A stretch of 64,000 bases of DNA from Plasmodium coatneyi (taxonomy: Eukaryota > Apicomplexa > Aconoidasida > Haemosporida > Plasmodiidae), in the NCBI RefSeq assembly GCF_001680005.1, contig NC_033567.1, forward strand, positions 4,774,001-4,838,000, read 5' to 3'. The position numbers and the translations under genes were made by a program. The notes under the pieces were generated by a model. It did no database searches and was not told where the DNA came from. It saw only the letters and a list, made by a program, of their open reading frames with translations. The stretch's first letter is position 1. Each line of letters opens with the position of its first letter. Shown here piece after piece: positions 1 through 12,600 of the stretch.

Positions 1-68
1 AGGTACATATAGCTATGTTTAAGAATGGCGAGTTCACTATACGTCGCTTTATTGGAGGGGAAAAAATT

Positions 69-158
69 GCACCGATGAGTTAGCATGGTTGCTAAGTATG
101 ACTTCAAATCATTTGGCGTAGAATTTCTGCGCAGAGGTTCGATTCCTCCTTCGGTGCG
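69..158 (+). tRNA. tRNA-Sec: Selenocysteine tRNA (anticodon TCA)
   Basis: Folding by hand gives the diagnostic eukaryotic tRNA-Sec shape. The acceptor stem has 9 pairs (69-77 with 149-157, one T-T mismatch at 76/150) and the T stem has 4 pairs (134-137 with 145-148), the 9/4 arrangement. The D stem has 6 perfect pairs (80-85 with 90-95) around a 4-base loop. The anticodon loop 102-108 carries TCA at 104-106. The long variable arm has 7 pairs (116-122 with 126-132, one G-T). The discriminator base is G158, and CCA is not encoded. This tRNA is charged with serine, converted to selenocysteine and reads in-frame UGA in selenoprotein mRNAs. A serine tRNA would have a 7/5 arrangement and a 3-4 pair D stem. 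No selenoprotein gene was recognised in this window. Confidence 0.95.
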
Positions 159-3136
159 GTAAGAAGGGATTTGCAGATGGAAAAAATAAAAGTTTCTGTT
201 TTATCGTTATCGTCCATTTTGCGAAAAAGGAACTTTAAGTTAATTTATGATATAATAAATTTTTGTATGAATAATAAATTATGTCAATGTTTGGGAAAAT
301 CCGAAAAAAAGAAAGGAAACATTTTGCCAACTTAAATAAAAGTAAACGAACCAACCACTATAGAAATAAAATAACTATTATTATAAGCGTGAATAAAAAA
401 TGGTGTTGCTTTTCTGTTTTTCTAGGGGCAAAACTATGTTCGCAAAAATTGAGGCATTGGGACGAAGTGGTATTGAAAAAGGAGCAATGTTGTAAAAAGG
501 GGGAAGAGTAGTTCCATTTAGTGGTCAAATGATAAAGTGTGTAAATGCAGCTGATCAACAAAAAGGAGGGAAGCCTTTTATGCGATTCAGGTAAAGGGGA
601 CAAGACCCCCTTGCTACGCAGATGTGCGACCAAAGAAATATACACACACAATTAGGTGGCCAAATGGGCGCACATTTTTTAGGTTAATATTTTCGTCACA
701 TTTAAGATTGAGAAGTACCTTCTTTGACGTTCCGATACTACACCAAAGTTGGTAACCACAGTATACCTTCTCTTCCTTTTTTCCTTTTTTAAAAAAAGTT
801 CAAAGCCCGTAAAATGGGAAAGGCTCATCTTGTGACATCACAAAACGGTTAATTCACGCGCGTCATTGTAAATTCAGATATATGCAAAATTATGCTTATT
901 GGCAGGGAACATTCGTGAGCTTATATATTTTTTGTTTTTGCGTGTAGATTAAAGGGGAGAAGTTGTAAGTGCTATCTGCAAGACGTGCAACTTAATTGTA
1001 TTTGTTACTTTCCCAAATGGATGAAGTGCCTAATTGTACGTCTTTGAGGTGTACACCCAACACGCGTATGGCGCCCCATAGGAGCTTAACCATGTTAGGA
1101 AGTTATGAACATTCCCATGACTGTTATTGTGTAGCATTAGAACGTTACTGACGTATAGATGGTGGTGGTAGTTACATGCATGCTCTTTAGAATGTAGAGC
1201 AAACTTGTTTACATGCGAAGGGGAGACACATATTCAGGGGAAGGAACATAAAAAAGGTAGCCTTAAAAAAGGGCCTTTTACTTTTCTGAACAAACCATAA
1301 CTATTTCGGTTTGGGAAAGAAGTCAATTGGTTTATATTACCAAATGTGAAGGATGGTTTGGGTGGCTTTCTCTTTTTTGTGGGCCTACATCTTTTTTTTG
1401 TGTGTTCATATGTTATTTTTATCTTTTAGTCCCTTTTGTCCCATTTCGAACACAGGGCTTAACCGTACGTCGCGACGAAGTGGGACAGTGTGCGAAGCGT
1501 TAGGCGCATTTTCCATTTGGGGTGCCTCGCCAATGGCAAGTGACCTTTTGTCATTTCTGAGTTACGGAAGTTGGGGATACCTTTTGTGCATACACCCCAG
1601 GTGGTTAATTACGTACCCACGTGTGCACAGATGCGTGGGCCCACTTTTTTCCCTTAAGCCCTTTCTCTACACCCGTAGCATTTGAACGAATCTATACATT
1701 TTTGTGAAGAACTTATCATACTTTTGCCCATTTGCTGATCTAATGGTCTACATAAAAGGTAGGCCCCCTTTGGCCATGTGGTTCTATGAATTCGGTCCCT
1801 GCATGGACAAACTGTGAATAATATATTACACTTCCTGGGTTCATAGCGGGGTTGCAAATATGCGAGGTCCACAAACGCATTGTATGTGCCTGTTCAAATT
1901 GCGCCAAAAGTTGGATTGAACTTTAGCTTTTTTTCCTATGCAAGTGTGTGTTTATCCAAAAATGGCAATATGGAGGGGAGGTCAGCACAAATGGTCGATT
2001 TGCTGTTTGTGGTTTGATGTCTGCGGCATGCGCCCCTAATTTTACCAACAGGTTGATACCGCATAAACCTGATCTAAGCGCGTAAGGGGGGTGAGAACAA
2101 ATGGAAGGGATGCACAAATGGAATTTTTTTTTTTTTGGAAATAATGATAATACTGGGAAATTTCGCTGTCATGTGTTTTACGAGCAATACCGCGTGGGAA
2201 TGCAAATTTTTCCAATTTTTAAAAAGTTATAAGAATATGAAAATATCATATGCATAAAAAAAATAAAAAGTGACTTTGCGCAATGTGAGCAGCACTGAAA
2301 TATAATGCGCGTGGCTGAAATGGAGGCGGTGAAGCGGCAATACATGGAGGGCGGAATGCAACGGCCAAGTGCGGCATGCCAAACGCAATACGGAAAACAC
2401 AGCCATTTAATGCCCAAAAAAAATTACTATAATCTGATAAAACGACGTGAACGCTAAAACGAAGGTAGTGACGAGAGGTCAATCTTCAGTGGGTGAAAGA
2501 ATGTCAAAAGTAGAGGAAAAATGAACAAGTGATTCCAGAGCGCAAACACAAACACATTAACACATGAATTACCGAGCTGAAAAAAATCAAACAACGAAGG
2601 AAAAATTAGGATGCAAATTAAGGATGCAAATTAAGGATGAGATATGAAGGGATTGTCAAAAGCACGGCAATACAGTAAGGCAAAATAATTGACGTATGCA
2701 TAAATGTAATTTACATACCCCCAATGCTTAGGCGCAAATATTTACCTGCATAGCCGAGCGAGGATATAATAGAATACAGTTAGGTGCACGAAATTAAGAA
2801 AAAAGGCTAAATAGCGGTAGAAAGAGGGAGGTACTATAAGGAGTGAAAGGCACGAACGGGGACGTAGCAAAGATTAACAGAAGGTAACAGTAGCTATAAC
2901 GTAGTGAGAAGTACTAGGAGTGGCGCAACGAGCCCTACATACACAGACGCGGTCACACGTAGGGGAACTGGCACGTTATGGGTGTGCTGACCAGAATAGA
3001 AGAGCAAAATATATCATGATAACACTGCATAAGCATTGCTTAAAGTAGTAGGGAAAAATATATTCTTCCCCTTTTTTTGCCATACGTTATTTTCCCTTCA
3101 ATTAATGTTTTTTCATTACCACTAACTTAGGTCAAA
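159..3136. other. Intergenic region, no convincing gene
   Basis: About 3 kb between tRNA-Sec and SEC62. Open frames here (for example 1353-1685 on +) are short, of odd composition and resemble no family I know. It contains poly-T tracts and one short tandem repeat (2603-2639). The right end should hold the SEC62 promoter and 5' UTR. An unrecognised non-coding RNA cannot be excluded. Confidence 0.6.
2603..2639. repeat. Short tandem repeat, 13-base unit
   Basis: About 2.7 copies of a unit close to AAATTAAGGATGC; the first copy lacks one A. It is intergenic, with no evident function. Confidence 0.7.
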
Positions 3137-4832
3137 ATGAGCAGATCAGAGGTAAGGCTGCGAGTTTTTAGACACACCAGTTGGGGGGCCGTTTTGCCAG
3201 CTTATCGTTGTGCATACGGCTTTACGCAGGGGTGTATACCTACATGTGTATACTTCCCCATGTGTAGCTAGTCCTGCCTCTATAATAGGTGGCACTGTGA
3301 CCATGCGTGGGACGTAATTAACCTTTTTTTTGGTTGTTGCGTTTCGTATTTTCACCGTATCACCCATTTGTTTATTGATGGGGTTAAATGCGAACAGAGA
3401 TTCGAGCGTCTATGCGCATTTACACATAGTTGTGTAGACCCCTTTTCATAGCTCATCTGTTTGTATTTTTCCCCCACTTGCCATTTTGCAGGACTTAGAT
3501 CCAGAGATGCACGCACTGTTGACGTGCGCATTTAATGAAGGAGTAAAAGTGAAGGGCGCAGTGGAAGTTGGAAAAAGAGCAGTGGAATATTTCCGAGGAG
3601 ACGAGTTTGTACATTTCCTTTACACCAAAAGGGACATGCTAAAAAAAAAGTTCCCAATTTTACTACAAAATAGAACCTTGGAAGATTTGAAAGATATAGA
3701 AGAATTTGCAGACACGTTTATACAGAAGAGACTTATATATAAAGCACAGTATAAGCCAATTAAGGGCATAAGCGAGGTCGACGAAAATGGAATGTATAGG
3801 AGGCCTAAATGGCCAAGAAGATTAATAATGTGTTCGAAACAGAATTTTGAGAGGACAAGTTTCTACATTCTAGTTCATGAAAGAAATAAAAAGCTACAAT
3901 ATTTAATGCTAATTACGTTAATATCAGTAGTACTAATTTGTTGTATGTTTCCTATTTGGCCTTTGAAGTTAAAATTGGCCTTGTGGCACTTATCTGTGGT
4001 GTTTGTATCGCTAATGTCTGTAATTGTGGTTCTCAGATTGATTCTCTTCATTTTCTTCTGGTTTTTTGGGGTAGATTATTGGTTGTTCCCCAATTTGTTT
4101 GATGAAGAATGTAGCATTATCGAATCCTTTACGCCAGTTAATGATTGGTATTACAGAAATGATTCGTGGGTTTTCGTCATTGCAAGGATGTTTACGGCTC
4201 TTTTGCTAGCCATTGGTATACACCAATTAGGAAAAACTCATTCCATTAGCGACATCAGTAACTTTGCTACACAGTCCTTTATTGATATTATAGAATGGGG
4301 TAATAAGAAGCTGGCTGCATCTCCAGAGAATGTGTCCATTTATAAGTCTTTGGACTCCAAGGCGACGTTCGAGATTGAGTTTAAGGATGATGGTGTGGTG
4401 TATGACGAGAACGAGGAAAACTACGACTGCCTGAAGGGGTGCGGCTTCCAGACGTTCGAGGATCTCGTCAGAAAGTGTTTCCTCAAGTGCGAGTGCATGG
4501 AGGTACGGAGGGGCAACGGTTGTGCAGACGACGGTCACGTTTGTCACGTTTGCCTTTTCACTGCGTAGCTGCAGCAGCGGATTAATGCAAAAACGAATTC
4601 CGTCCGGTCGTCCGTTTAACGGAATTTCTGCCTGTTTGATACATTTCCGGGTGCATTTTTGATCACCCCCATGTTGCGCGTGCAACTTTTATTTTATATT
4701 TTATTTTTTTTTTTTTCCCCTTTTTAGAAAGTAATAAAGTCAGAATGCTACAAGAAAAAGTGCTCAAGAGTTACCAAGGAAGTTTTGGACGAAGCACACA
4801 AAGAAGCTTGCTTTGGGAAGAAGGACAAATAG
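3137..4832 (+). CDS. SEC62: Translocation protein SEC62 (ER Sec61 accessory)
   Basis: Three exons: 3137-3151, 3492-4502, 4728-4832; 376 aa. Sec62 is an ER membrane protein that works with Sec61/Sec63 in post-translational import. The core matches the family: a soluble N-terminal helical domain, then two hydrophobic helices (roughly residues 143-195) with an IWPLKLK loop between them, then the hallmark WLFPNL just after the second. Exon 1 encodes only MSRSE. GT and AG sites flank both introns and all junctions are in phase. Beyond WLFPNL lies a third hydrophobic stretch (around WVFVIARMFTALLLAIGIHQ), followed by an acidic segment and a Lys/Cys-rich tail encoded mainly by exon 3. The family call is firm; the start is the first ATG giving a short exon that splices in frame. 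Confidence 0.9.
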
Positions 4833-5829
4833 GCACGTATTATGGAGGGAGACAGGAAAGGGTGAGCATGTTCACATCGGTACATCGTGTTGATATTGTT
4901 ACTGGTCTCAATTTATCTGGTGTGTGGTGCAGTGTGTACTACCTCCGCGCATGTGTCAGTAGCCCCTCGAGTTGTTCTCCGGGAACCATTTTTTTTAACC
5001 TTTTCTCATAAGCAGTCTTACGAAGTAGTATTTCCCCCCCTATTATGAATTAATCTGATTTTATATTTGTCTCATTTCGGTACATTTTGTTGTAGCGGTT
5101 TTGGCTTATTTCTCCCTATTCCTCTCTTTTTTTCATTTTTCAACAGCGTTATTGTGTATATCCCCTTTGAATCCTTCCACGTATGAACTGCACCTTTACT
5201 TTCATTTTATTCTTTTGCATTATTACATGAAGAGTTTTTATGAATGTTAATTTTTTGTATTTTAAAATGTATTACACGGGAAAAGAAAAAAATAATATCC
5301 ACTTTCTTTTTTGATGGCATTTGTGTTATTATTTTTTTTTTTAAATAAATTTTTAAAGGTTCTTAAAAACGTATGATAATGATTAGGTTTTAATCGTATC
5401 AGCTTCTTACGGGAGATGATACCCTGTGGGGTTATACTTTTTTACGCTTATTTTTACACTGCATTTTTTCTCCTTTTTTTGGATGCCTCACCACGGGGAG
5501 GTGTAAATATGGAGTTGGCGGCACGATGTGCATAAAATGATTTTGGCTTACATCCATATTTGCATTCAGCCCATATGAATTCACATGGTCGTCACCGAGT
5601 GCGCGATTCTCTAAGGAACATAACCATGTGAGTGTTTAAAAAAAAGTGCAAATTTGTTTAAAAAAAGGAAGAACGAAAATGATTAATTAAGGAGGAACCC
5701 CTACGTAATGCGTGCAAACTTCAGCCCATGTCCAGGTATACGAACAAACACACAGCAGCAGCAAAACATTATTGAGCAGTCCTAGCAATACATTTAATTT
5801 GAAAAAAAGGAGAAACCAAATTGGATACG
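4833..5829. other. Intergenic region between SEC62 and L20
   Basis: About 1 kb of T-rich sequence with no plausible coding frame. It should contain the SEC62 3' UTR and the L20 promoter. Confidence 0.6.
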
Positions 5830-6401
5830 ATGAAGCTGCCCAGGGAAGTTGTTTTTCAAGTTGCGAAAGGATTTAGAGGGAGGAGCAAGGGATGTTTTAA
5901 AATTGCGAGGAGCAGGGCCATGAAGGCGTTGCTGCATTCGTACATTATGAGACGCCAACGGTATAGGAGGTTGCGGGTACGTTGAGGTGCATGAAATGGG
6001 GATGCACCAAGGTCGAAGGGAATTACAAAGGGGCGTTCCCTTAAATACGCACCCGCTTCCCATGTAGTGTGTACACACCTACGCAGATGGGCATGTGTGT
6101 AGTGCAGACCTGTGTGCATTCCATTCTGCCAGGAAAAGTTCTTCCCCACCGCTTCACCTAACCGATTACCCTGCCCCCTCAGGTTCACTGGATAGCCAGC
6201 ATAAACAGAGCCTGCAGAGAGTGGAACTTCACATACGCCCACTTTATGAACAGCCTGCTGAACAACAACATCATGCTAAATAGGAAGAGCTTGTACAGCC
6301 TGTGCTACACGGAGCCAATAAGTTTCAAATGCCTAGTGGACGAATCGAAGTATGTTTTTTTTCAGAGGAAGCTTAAGTTTAGAGACATCTCTCAGTTGTG
6401 A
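5830..6401 (+). CDS. MRPL20: Bacterial-type 50S ribosomal protein L20, organellar (probably mitochondrial)
   Basis: Two exons, 5830-5976 and 6183-6401; 121 aa, close to the roughly 118 aa of bacterial L20. L20 binds 23S-type rRNA and is needed early in large-subunit assembly. Family features run in order: a basic N-terminal tail with AKGFRGRSKGCFKIARSRAMKA (bL20: AKGYRGA/SR..Y..A), MRRQRYRRLR (bL20: YRDRRQRKR.FR), then the exon 2 segment WIASINRACREWNFTYAHFMNSL (bL20: WI.RINAA.R..G.SYS.FI..L) and LNRKSLYSL. The splice donor follows a complete Arg codon. There is no long N-terminal extension, so no apicoplast bipartite leader is visible. That favours the mitochondrion, but location is an inference. 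Confidence 0.9.
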
Positions 6402-6644
6402 GGGGCACACGTTAAAGTAGCCTCTTGGTGGAATGCCCTTTCGGGGTGCTGTGCGAACGTTGAAAAGGGTGCAAACCGTGGGAAAGAAATAGGTGAAGTT
6501 ATTACAGTGCAAGGGTGTGAATTATTCAAAATTGTTGCAGCGGCACTGTTGCTTAATTGTGAGAAAAAAAAAAAAAAAAAACGGTACAATTTGGATCGTA
6601 ACAGGCTAGAGGGACATCCGCCCACTGCAACTTACGTAGGATTG
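6402..6644. other. Short gap between convergent L20 and rotatin-like genes
   Basis: Only 243 bases separate the two stop codons. A run of A near 6566 is the only notable element. Both transcripts must end here or overlap. Confidence 0.6.
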
Positions 6645-9600
6645 TTAGACCATTTTCGCGGTCGTCCCTCCCCCATTCAGTGAGAAGGAATTAAAAAATT
6701 CAATAGCGTAATTAACGCTGCCATGAATGTAGTCAGCATAGATCTTAATCTGCTCAGTGTTGTATTGCAAAGGGGTGTCAGAATTATCGCTTTGGTTACT
6801 AAAGGAGGAGGAGAAAAATTTGCTCAGGCAACCTTGAAATTCATTTTGAAGGATGGAAGAGCACAAATTGTTGACTTGGTAATTATAATTCTTTGGAGTG
6901 TTGAAAAAAAAATAAAAGTGCATATTATCTTTTTCGAAGTTGATCCCTTTGTGTGCGTCATCTGCTAACGCATAGGTGGGAACATCTTTATTGTCCTTTT
7001 TCGTCATCCCGTCATTCGAAAAATGGCGTGATTCCTTTTGGACTGTCTCGGAAGAAATTTGCCCTGTTTGTCTGTCGTCCAAACTTCGTTGAGGCGCCCC
7101 CGTTTTAGAGATTTTCGCTTTCCTCTTCTCCCGAAGTAGATTGAAATAGTCTACCAGGAAAAGATCGTATTTAAAAAATTCCTTGTGGAAGTAGTGGTAC
7201 TCCTTTATGTATAGGCATAAGTAGAACTTGTGCAGTGCATGTATGTTAACCATGAGGGGGTGAATAAATATCAGATACTTTATCAGTTTTATTGACTGTT
7301 CGAATTGCTTTAATTCGTTTTTTATTTTTTTGTACAAATTTTTAAATTGCACAACGAGGTTGTCTTTCTCCTTGTTATGGTAAATGGTGATGTATTTATT
7401 GACGTCATTATTGTTCATTATTTTAATCATTTCTGTGACGATAACGAGGAGCTCTGCGTACAGGTAGAAGTACTTGTTATGCTTGTCCCTTTTGGCATTT
7501 TCATTTTTTATGTTTTCTTGCTGATATATGTTCGTTCCCCGGAATGGACTCCATTCGATGTTCCAACTTTTGAAGTACTCATATATCTCGTTCAGGACGT
7601 ATATGAAAACGAAATATATGTTTAAGTCACCAGAAATGCAGAGGATGCATTTTTTGAAAGAATTTTTATTTTTTAGTAATAGCAAGTAGAGGTGTAAAAT
7701 GGAAAACTTAATTAGCAGTAATATTTCCTTGCTTCTTTTGATTTTACTGTTTTGCAAGAATATCAAGTTAAACCATATGTTGTCATTTTTTTCGAAACTG
7801 AATAGCAATGTTATTATGCGCTCGTCCAGGGATGAGTTGATAAAGCATGAATTGAAGAATAGAATTATATAGTACGTCGTGAGAAGACAAGGGTCCTCCT
7901 TCTTTACATATTTAACTAACACATTAGCGAGCTTTAAAATTTCATTTTTGTTATCTATAAAAATTATTTGGTAACTCAATAACTGGAGAATGAGACAGAT
8001 TAGGTGGGTGCTCTGTTCAATTTCTACCTTTGATTTGTTCACGTTATTACCAAGGTTGTTCATAACGTAGTTAATTAAAAAGTGCAGAAATTTGCTCCTA
8101 GAAAATTCGCTGCTCAACCGTTTAACGCATAAGAAGTAGGATATTTCTCCCTTGTCTTGTCTTTTCTTGCTTCTCAAACGGTTAATAAGGTGTGTCGTTA
8201 TGTCTGCCTCTGGGGGTTCCATTTCTAATGTGTGACTTGTCCCGCTTTCTTGGTTCATCGCGCCGAGCGTATTATCATACAGGGAAAAGTCAAAGAAGTA
8301 CGTGTTAGTTATGGTCAGGTAGAATTTCAAAATAACGGAGCAGAGGTATGTGCCCTTTTTATTCTCCATGAGATTTTTTAGGTGACTGTTCAGCGTATCC
8401 AAGCAATTTAGCATGTTCGAGCAGAACTTGTACAACGTTGCCACGTCGTATAAAATAAAACAGGACACAAAATTGAAGAAGTAATTTATGTACATGTAGG
8501 AAAGGTACCCAATTTCCTTATCTACCTGTGATGTTTCTTTTTCGTTGTAAACATTTATTTCACTTTTGTTATTTCTGTTCAGGTAGAAGTGGAATGAGTT
8601 CCAAACAGATTCTACAACACTTTTGTCCGTCAAGTATGCAAGCTTCTCCAGAAAGGTCGATATATATTTGTATTTGAACATTAGGGAGGAGACGTTGCTA
8701 TACGTTTGTATTATTCTGAAGCAATTTATGGTGTACAGGAATAGCAGCTTTTTGTTTCTTTTCAGCTCTTCCACTATGCTAATTAGTTGTATGTCTTGTT
8801 GGGGCGATTGTCTCGGTTCGTCTGCTTTGTTTTTTGTTCCGGGGGGAGGATCCTCCCCCGGGGGGCAGATCTCAGCGTAGCGCGAATCCTTATCGTTAGA
8901 ATCTTTATCGTACTGATCTGGATGGTGAGAGTCTTCTCCGTGTTTCTTCTCTCCCAATTTTGCATTTCCCCCCTTAGCCTCCCCTTTGTTCGTTTCCCCC
9001 CTCTTTTTGCGTCCCTCTTCCCTTATCCTGGCCAAGGCCATAATCGCCCTAGAGCACTTGACATTTTTCTGCTGAGAGGAGGATATTTTTTCCTCACGCT
9101 GGCTGTTGCCATTCTGGGTAGAGGTTTCCTGGGTTGAGCTGCCCCCCGCCGGCTTTTTCAAGTACCGATTTATTCTGCATAGCGACTGCCCAGGTAGCTG
9201 CGTTTTTTTCCTTTTCAGGTTAGCCGTTTTGACAATTTGCGCGTACTTCAAATGAATGTTCATCAGGTCAGAATTGTACAAGGTGGAGAAATGTTCCAAG
9301 ATATGTCTGGCTATTTGCATGAGAATGTTTTCCTTTATTTCGTAATTGAATGAGTAGTAGTCGTAAAAAAATAAAAGGAAGAATAGAACAATATTGGTGG
9401 TAATTTTGTTTAAAAATATTTTATCATTTTTTTTAAAATGTAGGTGAAGTGTCTGTGGGTTGTCACTTTGATGATTTTCCTCACAACCGGAAGACACCAT
9501 CCGATTGAGTAATTTTTTTTCGTCTCTGCTTCCACCTTCTCTTTTGTCGTTGTATTTATTATCATTTATGATGTACAAAATGAACAAGTAGATATTGTTA

Positions 9601-12600
9601 TTGTGGAAAATGTTGCGAACTACTACATTTTTTATATTTTGGTCTGTGTAATTTTCTAAGTTTTTGTTCCAATTTTTCTTTTTCATGTTTATTAAAGTAT
9701 TGTAAAGGGCGTCCACGGACACTGATGTGTTCTCTGCTTCGATGTGTGTGTTAATTATTTTCCCTCCATTTGGGTCCACGCCTTTGCTATCCACATATAT
9801 GATGTTTTGAAAAAAGGAGGGCAGGGTTAGGACATTCTTTATTTGAGTGAAAAAAATGTGGTAAAGTTCGTTCAGGTATATGTATATGTAGGAGACGAAT
9901 ATATACAACAAGTTATGAATCATGACTTCATTTTTTTTTTTTTTTTTATTTAATTCTTGCTTGTTTTTTAAAACGTATTTCAAATAGTGCTGTATCATTT
10001 GGTTGAATTCTGGGAAGAAGTTCTCATTTTGGGACAGCAGTATGGCTAAAAAATTTCGGTCCTTGAAGCACATGCTGACGATGAGGATGTAGTAGTAAAT
10101 TTTGTCATATATCAGTTCCAAGTCGTTCTTTTTCTCCTTCTGAAGTAAGAAGTAGTTGAGGAAGTGATTTAGATAGAAGTGATTATCGTGACTTATGTTT
10201 TGTGTGAATATGGGACTCCCTTCTTCGTCAGAGATAAGTGTGCCCATTTGTTTTCCCCATTTTTTGCTATCATTGTCCTGCTCCGTTTTGTTTTCACCGC
10301 TATTTGTGAGGTTGATCGATTGGTTTTCCGTTATACTTGACGTACTTATATTTGCAGCTGTCTTGGCGGTCTTCCCACCCCGATGAGCCGATTCATGTTT
10401 CCTGTTGTAAAAATATATTTTGTACTTTTGCAAGTTGTTCATTGTTTCCCTCTCATTGCAGAATAACAATTTTAGGAATATTTTAAAAAAGTATTTCTCA
10501 AACAGTTTGGCTTCCTTCAAATTGTAGAAATTGATGTAGATGTTTTTTTTCCCCAAGTAGTGGAAAATACGCTCGCACAGGGTTTCGATGTTATCCTTCG
10601 GATTTTCCTTCCAACCTTTCGCTTCATCAGAATGGGTGACGTTGCCATTTAGGGAGAAAAAAAAAGGGAAGTTGTCCAAGAAAAAGCTAACAAATAGTAC
10701 AATGGATAGGAATAGAATTTTGTTTTCTTCACATTGAGGGCAGTACATATCAATCATGCAGACGTAGTTGGAGTTGGCCACTTGGTTCTGTTGATGATTG
10801 TAAATTCTTTCTTTGATTGTGGCATCGTCTTCACCATTGTGATCACTTGGATGCATATATGCTTCGTCCTGGTCGATGGAAAGACAATTTTTAAACTTAC
10901 TTATGGTGTACTCGTAAAACAGTTGGCAGTAATTTTTGTAAATATCTTCCTCCTTCAGTTGGTAGTTGTGTTTGTTGATCAGCTCGCTCTGCTGATCCGC
11001 ACTGGCGTCTGCATTTTTCCTCCCACTGAAGGGAATATGCACATCTCCACAGACGCGAATATTCTGCATATATATTGCATATTTTAAAATGACAAAATAG
11101 GTCCTTTTTATAAACTTGCACAATTCTTTGTCTGCTTTGTAGTATTTTAGAACATGCACTAAGATATTTTTCTTTGACCTGTGGGAGTTATTCAGAAAAT
11201 TCTGCTTCCAGATTTGGTACTTGAATACTTGGAGAATATACTTGAAGAAAAGGAGTAGCAGCTGGACATGCAAACATTCGATAATGATATCGTTGTAAAT
11301 GTTGCAGAAGTTTATGAGCGTGCTCATGTATTTGTTTAGGAAGACTTGTTTGAAGATGTGCAATTTTGTCCTTCCTTTGGGGTATGTCCCACCATTGTTG
11401 TTTTCGATCTTTTGTGTGTCGCTTCGTGGGTGGGCCTTATTATCCCCATTTTCGTTCTCTTCTGAGTGAACTTCCAGTGTACCCTTTAACCCCGTTTGGT
11501 AGTCTCCTCTTCCCTGCGTGAAAGCCGAGCAATCATGCTGCATTAACACGTCCATGCTTATGCTTAATATGTCTTCATTGACCAAGTGCAGATCAAAAAA
11601 ATAGCCCCTCCTGAAAACCACGTGAAGCATAGACAAAACGTTTTTCACAAAGTAAATGTCTAATTTGAGATACTCCTGTTCGTGGTTCTGAAATGTGACA
11701 TTCTCTACATTGATGGTCTTCTCCATTTCGTACACATTTATTATGTTGGCGTAGACGTTACTGTTTGTATTAGTATGTGTTGATTTTGCTTTGTTGATTT
11801 TTTTTTTTTTCCTATATTTCGACAGTATGAAGAAAAGGAAGTTTACCAGAATGGACAAGTTTTTCCTTCTCTCCATTTGCTTACTTCTGATTCGTCGTTG
11901 CTCTTTGATCAGCATGGGATTTTCCCCTCCTTCGTCTGGGCAGTTGAAGTTGCTATCATGAAGGTGATCGTTTCTAACTGTAGGGTTCGTGCCTCCTATC
12001 CGATCAGCAATAATGGCGAGATTGTCATGGCAGTTATTCTTCATCCTAACGTAGTAATCGTCCAGGTGGACAAAATTGTAAAGCAAGTTGAGGGAAAAGC
12101 TGGAAATTTTATTCTTCAAAGATGAGGTAGCAACTGATATGAAGAGCAATTTGTAGAGGAAAAGGGAAAGGTCTATATCTTTGTCTAGGTGGTGGATTTT
12201 TCCTTCCATGTGTCTTCTTTTTTCTAGTATTAAATGTATGTGCAGGCATACGTCGAAGAGGGTTATTAAATGCTTCAGTAGCAGCATGTTCGAATGAATG
12301 ACGGTATTTGCGCTTGTTTCATTCGGAGCACTGCTAGGCCTGGTGTTATCCTTCCTATTTATTGTCAGTTGGTTGTACATGAAAAAAAGAAGCTTGTTAA
12401 TATAAGGAAAAATGGTGGTGTAAACGAAATGCATGGCACTGATCATTTCATCGTAGTCGCTTTGGAGGAGGTAATGTGTCTGCTTGTTTGGGGTGATTCC
12501 TGCTTTCGAGTTGGCCCCATTATTATTCTGTGTTGGTTCATCTGGTGTATTTTTTCTGCTTGGATATGCGTTTTCAAGACCATTTCGTTTGGTTGATTCG

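Noticed and set aside
1353..1685. 110-codon open frame in the first intergenic region
   Set aside because: Trp/Phe/Ser-rich composition driven by T-rich DNA, no domain, no splice partners.
4227..4685. 152-codon minus-strand frame antisense to SEC62
   Set aside because: It is a shadow of the conserved SEC62 coding frame.
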